Shown here: positions 1-5,019 of the stretch, piece by piece
Layout: each line of letters opens with the position of its first letter
Position numbering within the stretch: position 1 is the stretch's first letter
NCBI GenBank assembly: GCA_047635955.1
Contig: JBLIGW010000063.1
Span: 1-5,823 of the forward strand
DNA: 5,823 bases
Direction of reading: 5' to 3'
Origin: WFTC01 sp047635955
GTDB taxonomy: Bacteria > Patescibacteriota > Gracilibacteria > UBA1369 > 2-02-FULL-48-14
The notes under the pieces: generated by a model
Seen by the model: only the letters and a program-made list of their open reading frames with translations
The model's database searches: none
Told to the model about the DNA's origin: nothing
Translations under genes and position numbers: made by a program

Positions 1-228
1 CGAGAAATTCACCTCCATCTTCCCCGTTAAATCAATACTTATCCAAATCTTAAAATCCTCTTCACTTTGTGGAATGGCCTCCAAACCTAAAGCCACCACG
101 TCCGGAATTTGACCTTCAAAACCAATTTTCTTCAAAGACCGCGCCCACCGAGCCTGATGCTCTGGCTGCAAAGCCACCTTTCCCGCATAAGTGCGGAAGC
201 TTTCATAGATAGAGTCAGGAACTTGCAT
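1..228 (-). CDS. Unrecognised protein, N-terminal part (runs off the window)
   Basis: An open frame of 76 codons reads on the minus strand from an ATG at 228-226 to the window edge without a stop, so only the N-terminus is visible. The peptide begins MQVPDSIYESFRTYAG and continues with a basic stretch (around residues 27-34, ARSLKK), then a segment resembling a short helix (DVVALGLEAIP), then alternating hydrophobic residues near the edge that look like beta strand. There is no signal peptide or membrane segment and I recognise no family. The ATG is the first plausible start. There is no Shine-Dalgarno site, but a TACAAT box (247-242 on this strand) lies close enough to give a nearly leaderless transcript. 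The gene diverges from the receiver-domain gene and shares the short palindromic spacer with it. The uninterrupted frame with ordinary amino-acid composition makes it likely real; function unknown. Confidence 0.6.
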   Translation of the reverse strand, partial: MQVPDSIYESFRTYAGKVALQPEHQARWARSLKKIGFEGQIPDVVALGLEAIPQSEEDFKIWISIDLTGKMEVNFS

Positions 229-233
229 AACTA

Positions 234-248
234 ATACAATTATTGTAT
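234..248. promoter_or_regulatory. Perfect 15-bp palindrome between divergent genes
   Basis: The sequence ATACAAT-T-ATTGTAT is a perfect inverted repeat with a single central base. It sits between the minus-strand gene starting at 228 and the plus-strand receiver gene. Each arm contains TACAAT, a 5/6 match to a bacterial -10 box, readable in both directions (235-240 plus; 247-242 minus). It could therefore be a symmetric back-to-back promoter core, or an operator for a dimeric repressor covering both starts. No convincing -35 box sits at the right distance on either strand. The palindrome is seen directly; the role is inferred. Confidence 0.4.
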
Positions 249-267
249 AGTGAGGGCCAATTATACG

Positions 268-273
268 TATAGA
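268..273 (+). promoter_or_regulatory. Possible -10 box for the receiver gene (leaderless start)
   Basis: TATAGA lies ten bases before the ATG at 283. Transcription from it would begin at about 280, giving an essentially leaderless mRNA, which fits the lack of any Shine-Dalgarno motif before that ATG. A weak TTGTAT at 243-248 could be the -35 box but the spacer would be 19 bp. A rival -10, TATAGT at 246-251, has TTGCAT 17 bp upstream and would give a leader of about 25 bases. Neither is strong. Confidence 0.25.
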
Positions 274-282
274 CCCCTAAAA

Positions 283-699
283 ATGCCAGAGAATAACGAC
301 AGAGAATTAGATAAACTGTCTATCTTCATACTAGAAGACAGACAGTTATTAAGAAAAGGTCTTAGTAGAATACTACAAAAAATAAGCTCAGAGATTATAG
401 CGCCAGAAACTCCTGCTAAATTAGAGACCATTCTTCAAACAGTTTCTAAACAAGTTCAACTAGCAATATTAGACGTAAACTTAGATCGAGATGGATGGGA
501 AGGCGTTGGACTCAGTGCTCAATTCGTTAAAAGCATAAGAACTAGTTTTCCAAAGGCAAAAATTGTCTTACTAACGTCAGCCAGTGAAGCAGACTTAAGT
601 CAAGCAGCGTATAACGGTTTACCTATATTAGAAAAGCCCATTACGGACATCAGTGCCTTTCATAATAAGCTTTTACAAATATGTTCAGAAGAAGCCTAA
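283..699 (+). CDS. Stand-alone response-regulator receiver domain protein
   Basis: This 138-residue protein is a single CheY-like receiver domain with no output domain. Numbering from the ATG at 283, the acidic pair is E18-D19 (in FILEDRQLL), the phospho-acceptor aspartate is D64 (LAILDVNL), the switch threonine is T98 (VLLTSAS) and the conserved lysine is K118 followed by Pro (ILEKPI). The phosphorylation chemistry is therefore intact. The N-terminal EDRQLLRKGLSRIL resembles receivers of NarL/FixJ-type regulators (DDHxLxRxGL), but the usual C-terminal helix-turn-helix is absent and the frame stops with a TAA shared with the ndk stop. It probably acts by protein contact or phosphate relay; no kinase is nearby. 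A GTG at 250 is in frame but adds 11 residues unlike any receiver start and overlaps promoter-like sequence, so ATG is preferred. Codon use is odd: 5 of 6 Arg are AGA and 8 of 14 Ile are ATA, against no AGA among nine Arg in ndk. Confidence 0.85.
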   Translation: MPENNDRELDKLSIFILEDRQLLRKGLSRILQKISSEIIAPETPAKLETILQTVSKQVQLAILDVNLDRDGWEGVGLSAQFVKSIRTSFPKAKIVLLTSASEADLSQAAYNGLPILEKPITDISAFHNKLLQICSEEA

Positions 700-1178
700 G
701 CGTCCATTTCTTCTCGTTCTTCGTCATTGTAAACATGTTCCCACTCACTTTTTGAGTAGTCGAATATTTGGTCTGGATTGAAGAATCGAGCCACTTCTTT
801 AACTGCGTTTTCAACAGTGTCTGAAGCGTGAATCACATTACAAGAGATACTCATTGCAAGGTCACCACGAATGGTACCTGCATCAGCTTCTCGAGCGTTT
901 GTGATCCCTGTAATAAGTCGCACTGCGTCTACCGCCTTGTACCCTTCCCAACACATTGCTACCACTGGTGAGCTCTTCATGAATTGAGCCACTCCAGGAA
1001 AGAATGGTTTGTCCGCAATATGTGCGTAGTGTTCTCGGAGAACCGCTTCGTCAAGACCCATCATTTTGAGTCCAACAAGCTTAAGTCCTTTCTTTTCAAA
1101 TCGTGTAGTAATATCTCCCACAAGACCACGTTGAATCGCGTCAGGTTTGAGAAGTACTAATGTTCGTTCCATTGCCAT
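696..1178 (-). CDS. ndk: Nucleoside diphosphate kinase
   Basis: This enzyme transfers the gamma phosphate of ATP to other (d)NDPs through a phosphohistidine, balancing NTP and dNTP pools in the cytoplasm. The family signature is complete: K11 in LVLLKPDA, Y51 in EHYAHIADKPFF, R87 in VRLITG, R104 in GTIRGDLA, and N114 plus the catalytic H117 in CNVIHASD. At 160 residues it is slightly long. The C-terminus (RFFNPDQIFDYSKSEWEHVY) resembles the longer archaeal/eukaryotic-type NDK ending (human NME1 has FxPEELVDY...NWIYE) rather than the short E. coli-type tail, and is followed by an extra acidic tail NDEEREEMDA. The ATG at 1178 is taken as the start; a second ATG at 1172 (Met3) is equally possible because neither has a clear ribosome binding site. 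An inverted repeat lies in the presumed leader. The stop TAG overlaps the TAA of the convergent receiver gene by four bases. Arg codons are 7 CGA and 2 CGT. Confidence 0.98.
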   Translation of the reverse strand: MAMERTLVLLKPDAIQRGLVGDITTRFEKKGLKLVGLKMMGLDEAVLREHYAHIADKPFFPGVAQFMKSSPVVAMCWEGYKAVDAVRLITGITNAREADAGTIRGDLAMSISCNVIHASDTVENAVKEVARFFNPDQIFDYSKSEWEHVYNDEEREEMDA

Positions 1179-1192
1179 GTTGCTGTTTGTTA

Positions 1193-1219
1193 AATAATGC
1201 GCCCGTAAAGTGCATTATT
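1193..1219. repeat. Inverted repeat in the ndk leader
   Basis: AATAATGC (1193-1200) and its exact complement GCATTATT (1212-1219) flank an 11-base centre, gcccgtaaagt. The element sits 15-41 bases upstream of the ndk ATG. On RNA it would form an 8-bp stem, mostly A-U, with GC pairs at the loop end; on DNA it could be an operator with two half-sites about two helical turns apart. A TTGACA (1235-1230, minus strand) lies just upstream and could be a -35 box. The only -10-like match, TAATAA/TAATGC, falls inside the repeat and is too close (about 10-12 bp spacer). Confidence 0.35.
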
Positions 1220-1229
1220 AGGCTTGGAA

Positions 1230-1235
1230 TGTCAA
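1230..1235 (-). promoter_or_regulatory. Consensus -35 hexamer (TTGACA) upstream of ndk
   Basis: A perfect TTGACA reads on the minus strand 51 bases before the ndk ATG. At the canonical 17-18 bp spacing the sequence is CACTTT/ACTTTA, a poor -10 box, so this is either a regulated or activator-dependent promoter, or a chance match in AT-rich sequence. It is the best promoter candidate for ndk in the spacer. Confidence 0.3.
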
Positions 1236-1298
1236 ATAAGCAAATCTATTGAATGCCACACACCGCAGTTTAAATCTTTGCTTTGAGGGTATTACGGA

Positions 1299-1338
1299 GC
1301 TTGTCTGGGCTTGGTTTGCCAAAGGCAAGCAGACAAGC
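1299..1338. repeat. Strong hairpin in the spacer between the M16 gene and ndk
   Basis: GCTTGTCTG (1299-1307) is the exact reverse complement of CAGACAAGC (1330-1338). Inside it, after a two-base GG bulge, CTTG (1310-1313) pairs with CAAG (1326-1329), giving about 13 base pairs. An alternative inner stem TTGCC/GGCAA (1316-1320/1324-1328) with an AAA loop is also possible. There is no T-tract after the stem on either strand, so it is not a standard intrinsic terminator. It lies 60-100 bases past the M16 stop, so it may stabilise or process the M16 mRNA 3' end, or be a REP-like intergenic repeat. Confidence 0.55.
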
Positions 1339-1370
1339 GAGGTATAGTAACCTGAGCCGCTGGAGCGAAG

Positions 1371-1380
1371 GGCACGTGCC
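1371..1380. repeat. Perfect 10-bp GC-rich palindrome (GGCACGTGCC)
   Basis: GGCACGTGCC is fully self-complementary and lies 20 bases beyond the M16 stop codon. On the plus strand it is followed by six A; on the minus strand the T-run therefore precedes the palindrome, the wrong order for an intrinsic terminator of the M16 gene. Together with the hairpin at 1299-1338 it forms an 80-base patch visibly richer in G and C than its flanks. Confidence 0.4.
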
Positions 1381-1399
1381 AAAAAAGTAAACGCCTAAA

Positions 1400-2671
1400 C
1401 TAATCCCCTTTTATCACCTTTTCAAAGTGAGCTTCATCCTCGTAAGGACCAATTACTGAAAGGTGAAGATTTTCAGGAACAAAAAGTTCATTAGCTACTC
1501 TCTTAATATCCTCAGAAGTCACCGCATCAATTCCTTTAGCAATGTCTGCATAAGTTTCAACATTGTCATAAAGTAATTCATTTCGAGCTAGCATCATCGC
1601 AACTCGTTCTGAATCTTCTAAAGTAAGTGCTAGCGTTCCCTTAAGGTAGTCTTTTCCTTTTTTAAGTTCGTCTTCTGGAACCTCAACGTAACGAAGTTTT
1701 TCGTACTCTTCCATGATCGCACGGACAGCATCGTCAATTCGAGTCACGTCCACTCCCGCTCGAGTGTAAACCGTTCCCGTATCAAGATAATCTTCTGTTG
1801 AAGTTGAAATATAGTAAGCCAGACCTTTAGCTTCACGAACCGCAAGGAACATACGTGAACTCATGTTCCCACCCAAAATGGTAGATAAAACTTGTAAAAC
1901 GTAATGATCAGGATGTTCGTTAGCAATTCCTGGGTAACCACAAACCAAATGAGCTTGTTCTGTCTTTTTAGACTGCAAACTAACTTGTTTCATTGAGTCC
2001 ACTTTAGGTTCAAAAGCTTTATGCTCTCGAGTCGCTTTTACTGCTTCCATTGGGAAGTATTTTTCCGCCATAGTCACCGCATCTTCATGTTTAATGTCCC
2101 CTGCCAAAACCAAAATCATATTTTCTGGTGTGTAGAGCGACTCTTTATAAGAAACAAAATCTTCACGCGTTAGTCGTCGAATAATGTCTTTTTCTCCAAT
2201 TTCATCCCAACCAAGCGGTTGGTCACCAAACATAGCTCGTTCAAAATTCCAAGCCACCTGATACATTGGCGTGTCTTGATACATATTGAATTCTTCCAAA
2301 ATAACTCCCCGTTCTTTTTTAATTTCTTCTTCATCGAATCGAGCGTTTAGCATCATGTCAGAAAGTACGTCCATGGCCAGCTCTTTTTTCTCAGAGACCA
2401 ATTTTACGTAGTATCCCGCGTACTCTTTACCTGTGAAAGCATTGAACTGCCCTCCTACTGAATCGATAGCTCCGGAAACTTCTTTAGCATTTTTGAAACG
2501 TTCTGCTCCTTTGAAGAACATATGTTCCAAGAAATGCGAGATTCCATTGATATCTTTATCTTCGGAGCGAGATCCAGCCTTCACTAATACTAGGGCTGTC
2601 ACTGACTTAACTCCTTCTAGGCTTTGAGTAAGAACTCTAAGGCCGCTTGTTAGCGTGGTTTTTCTATGCAT
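1400..2671 (-). CDS. M16 family zinc metallopeptidase (processing-peptidase-like)
   Basis: The 423-residue protein is a complete single-unit M16 peptidase, about the size of mitochondrial processing peptidase subunits and Bacillus YmxG/MlpA-type enzymes. The inverted zinc motif HxxEH is H46-F-L-E49-H50, with H46 and H50 as ligands and E49 as the catalytic base. The third ligand is E127 in ERGVILEEF, 76 residues after H50, exactly the family spacing. The N-terminal strand (TLTSGLRVLTQ) and the G-G-x-F-N-A-F-T motif (73-80) also fit. The second, catalytically inactive half carries SRMFLAVREAKGLAYYIS, the conserved substrate-binding Arg/Tyr region. M16 enzymes enclose unfolded peptides in a two-domain clam shell; here one chain holds both halves and probably dimerises. 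There is no signal peptide, so it is predicted cytoplasmic. The substrate cannot be told from sequence. The ATG at 2671 fits the family start. It is divergent from the PBP gene, and no ribosome binding site is obvious. Confidence 0.95.
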   Translation of the reverse strand: MHRKTTLTSGLRVLTQSLEGVKSVTALVLVKAGSRSEDKDINGISHFLEHMFFKGAERFKNAKEVSGAIDSVGGQFNAFTGKEYAGYYVKLVSEKKELAMDVLSDMMLNARFDEEEIKKERGVILEEFNMYQDTPMYQVAWNFERAMFGDQPLGWDEIGEKDIIRRLTREDFVSYKESLYTPENMILVLAGDIKHEDAVTMAEKYFPMEAVKATREHKAFEPKVDSMKQVSLQSKKTEQAHLVCGYPGIANEHPDHYVLQVLSTILGGNMSSRMFLAVREAKGLAYYISTSTEDYLDTGTVYTRAGVDVTRIDDAVRAIMEEYEKLRYVEVPEDELKKGKDYLKGTLALTLEDSERVAMMLARNELLYDNVETYADIAKGIDAVTSEDIKRVANELFVPENLHLSVIGPYEDEAHFEKVIKGD

Positions 2672-2674
2672 ATG

Positions 2675-2680
2675 TAAAAT
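2675..2680 (+). promoter_or_regulatory. Possible -10 box for the PBP gene
   Basis: TAAAAT, directly preceded by TG, lies within the 62-bp divergent spacer and overlaps the M16 start region. A start at about 2687 would give a leader near 47 bases that includes the AGGAG site. No good -35 box is spaced correctly, so this would have to act as an extended -10 promoter. A second match, TAGAAT at 2717-2722, would start transcription downstream of the AGGAG and is less likely. Confidence 0.25.
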
Positions 2681-2722
2681 AAGGAAATGCGATTGTGGAA
2701 AGAGGGTAGCAAAAGCTAGAAT

Positions 2723-2727
2723 AGGAG
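2723..2727 (+). promoter_or_regulatory. Shine-Dalgarno site favouring the TTG start of the PBP gene
   Basis: AGGAG lies six bases before the TTG at 2734 and twelve bases before the in-frame ATG at 2740. Normal spacing favours TTG, although the two choices differ by only two residues. It is the only clear Shine-Dalgarno motif seen ahead of a gene in this window. Confidence 0.5.
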
Positions 2728-2733
2728 TCCAGT

Positions 2734-5019
2734 TTGCCTATGAACCGACGACAAAAACCATTTCAACGTATTAATGTGATTTTCCTTGGAATTTTCGCAC
2801 TAGCAATGCTAATTATTGTGCGTCTTTTCTGGTTACAAGTGATTCAACATAGTTATTACGAAGCCATTGCCCAAGCAGAACAACAGGGTTACACCACCCT
2901 TCCTTCTCGTCGGGGTGAAATTATTATTCAAGATTATCATTCCGGTGAAGGTTATAAATTAGCCACCAACACCACGCTAAATATGATCTACGCTGATCCA
3001 ACTTTAGTGGATGCACCCGATTTAGTAGCTGAAACTTTGGCTCCTTTCCTTTTCGATTTAGAGATCGAACAAGAAATAGATGACCAACGTTTTGAAGAAG
3101 AGTACGAAATTATCATGATGATTGAGAATGAAGAGCTACGAAATGAAGCAATCGAAAAAGTAGATCATAAAGATGAAGAAGAACTATTTAAGTTTTTCCA
3201 AGAAAACCTTGAAGAGACTTTAGCCCAGCGAACCAAAGACTTTATTCTCTATACAACGGATCTGGATGTAGAAACTCAAGACTCTATACTCGCTCTCAAC
3301 TTAAGTGGAGTTGAAATCACTGAAAACGGAAATCTATATTTCTACCTGGATGAGATGAGTGACAAAAACAAAGTAGCTTCCGAGCTCGCTGAAGTCTTTA
3401 ACATCAAGGCCAGTGCCCTTGAGCAAACCTTACTTGGACTGAATCGTTATGTGATTTTACTACATAAATTAGAACCTGAAATTTCTGATCAAATTGAAGA
3501 AATTTTGGACAATGATCGTCTCACTGAAGAACCTCAATTTTTAGGAATCCGCCTAACAGAAGAATATTTCCGATTCTATCCCGAGCAAGAATTGGCCGCT
3601 CAAATCCTCGGTTATGTTAATTCAGCAGGTTCAGGACAATACGGAGTGGAAGGAACTTTTGATGAAGTGCTTCAAGGTCAGGATGGAATTTTTACTTCTC
3701 AAATTGATGCCTACGGAAATCAAATCACCGTGGGTGAATCCGTAATTGAAGACGCCGTTGATGGCGCCGATGTCATGCTCACAATTGATAGAGCCATTCA
3801 GCTTCAAGTTGAAAAAGCGCTCAGTGCGGGGGTTGAAGCCTACAATGCAGACAGTGGACAAGTGATTGTTTTGAATCCATCTACTGGTGAAGTTTTAGCT
3901 ATGGCTCAATACCCAACTTTCAATCCAAATGTTTATGGAGAAGTGTTCAATTTAGTAGAATTTGAAGTTACAGAAGATAAAAAAGAATTCCTCTACATCA
4001 CTGGTGAGGACACAGAGGATCCAAAATATTGGTACTACAAACAAGTTGATCCAGATGTTCGTATTGAACTCTTCCCTAGCGAAGATGAACCTGGCGTTTA
4101 TTACGCTTACGAAAACGATGTGGGACCGGAAGTTTATAAGAACAAGATGATCCAAGAAATCTATGAACCTGGATCTATTTTCAAGCCCATTGCTATGAGT
4201 TCTGCGCTTGATTCAGGCGAGGTAACGCCGAACACCACCTTTGTTGATAGTGGGCCCTTAGACGTGGACTACAACGTCAACACGGGCGAGTATGACTTCA
4301 CCATCGACAACTTCGATGGACAACATCACGGCGTACAAACCATGACTCAAGTATTGGAGAAATCTAATAATATTGGGATGGCCTTTGTCGCCCAACAACT
4401 TGGTTCGGCGCTCTACTACTCTTATCTAAAAGCTTTCGGCTTCCTTCAACGAACTGACATGGGACTCAACGATGAAGTGATTGCGAATCTTGAATATTAC
4501 GACAACTGGACTGAATCTGAATTAGTAACTAAAGCCTTTGGGCAAGGTATTGCCGTGACCGCGATTCAACTAGCTCAAGCCTACACGGCACTCGCCAATG
4601 ACGGAACAATGATGCGCCCTTACCTTGTGAAAGAAATTCAATATGCAGACGGGACGGTTGAAAACTTTGAACCTGAAATCATTCGCCAAGTGATTAGTGA
4701 TGACGCCGCAAGCAGCATAACTGCCATGATGACAGCCACCGCTGAATCGTACATGAGCCTCAAACTAGACAAACATTACTTTGCCGGGAAATCAGGAACC
4801 GCTCAAACTTACAAATGGGGACGAGCCCTTTCTGGACCGGGAACCACCATTGCCTCTTTTGTAGGATATGGACCAGTCGAAGACCCTCAATTCCTCGTAG
4901 TAGTCAAAATCGACAGACCACGAACCGTTGAATGGGGAGCCGCCACTGCAGGACCAGTATTCAATGAAATAGCCAGCTTCCTGTTTGATTACTACAACGT
5001 TCCACCGGATAAGATCTGA
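2734..5019 (+). CDS. Class B penicillin-binding protein (FtsI/PBP2-type peptidoglycan transpeptidase)
   Basis: This enzyme cross-links peptidoglycan stem peptides on the outer face of the membrane, usually with a SEDS glycosyltransferase (FtsW or RodA). In the 761-residue chain, a single N-terminal membrane anchor spans about 13-38 (INVIFLGIFALAMLIIVRLF). The pedestal domain starts with the class B SRRGEI motif (58-63). In the transpeptidase domain the nucleophile motif SxxK is S481-I-F-K484 (in YEPGSIFKP), SxN is S544-N-N546, and KSGTA is 686-690, all intact. It is longer than E. coli FtsI (588) because of an acidic, probably helical insertion in the pedestal (about 105-168) and an acidic insertion of about 60 residues (about 403-465) just before the SxxK. 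There are no PASTA repeats. Start is TTG at 2734 (supported by AGGAG) or ATG at 2740. Division (FtsI) versus elongation (PBP2/MrdA) role cannot be settled without neighbours. The last 28 bases overlap the convergent nucleotidase gene. Confidence 0.95.
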   Translation: MPMNRRQKPFQRINVIFLGIFALAMLIIVRLFWLQVIQHSYYEAIAQAEQQGYTTLPSRRGEIIIQDYHSGEGYKLATNTTLNMIYADPTLVDAPDLVAETLAPFLFDLEIEQEIDDQRFEEEYEIIMMIENEELRNEAIEKVDHKDEEELFKFFQENLEETLAQRTKDFILYTTDLDVETQDSILALNLSGVEITENGNLYFYLDEMSDKNKVASELAEVFNIKASALEQTLLGLNRYVILLHKLEPEISDQIEEILDNDRLTEEPQFLGIRLTEEYFRFYPEQELAAQILGYVNSAGSGQYGVEGTFDEVLQGQDGIFTSQIDAYGNQITVGESVIEDAVDGADVMLTIDRAIQLQVEKALSAGVEAYNADSGQVIVLNPSTGEVLAMAQYPTFNPNVYGEVFNLVEFEVTEDKKEFLYITGEDTEDPKYWYYKQVDPDVRIELFPSEDEPGVYYAYENDVGPEVYKNKMIQEIYEPGSIFKPIAMSSALDSGEVTPNTTFVDSGPLDVDYNVNTGEYDFTIDNFDGQHHGVQTMTQVLEKSNNIGMAFVAQQLGSALYYSYLKAFGFLQRTDMGLNDEVIANLEYYDNWTESELVTKAFGQGIAVTAIQLAQAYTALANDGTMMRPYLVKEIQYADGTVENFEPEIIRQVISDDAASSITAMMTATAESYMSLKLDKHYFAGKSGTAQTYKWGRALSGPGTTIASFVGYGPVEDPQFLVVVKIDRPRTVEWGAATAGPVFNEIASFLFDYYNVPPDKI

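Noticed and set aside
250..282. GTG start extending the receiver protein by 11 residues
   Set aside because: The extra residues do not belong to the receiver fold, no ribosome binding site precedes the GTG, and promoter-like boxes lie within this stretch.
1371..1386. GGCACGTGCC followed by six A as an intrinsic terminator
   Set aside because: On the plus strand the hairpin is followed by A, not T; on the minus strand the T-run precedes the hairpin. The order is wrong for both directions.
2433..2627. 64-codon open frame on the plus strand
   Set aside because: It lies wholly antisense to the M16 peptidase, whose zinc motif is encoded there, and its product resembles no protein.
3631..4155. 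Three short open frames (minus 3631-3861, minus 3952-4155, plus 3962-4150) inside the PBP region
   Set aside because: All are shadows of the PBP coding sequence; none has a ribosome binding site or recognisable product.
5017..5019. TGA read as glycine (genetic code 25) extending the PBP
   Set aside because: The reading frame would continue only about 19 codons to a TAG within sequence antisense to the nucleotidase, and the PBP already ends where the family normally does. CGA codons are also abundant.
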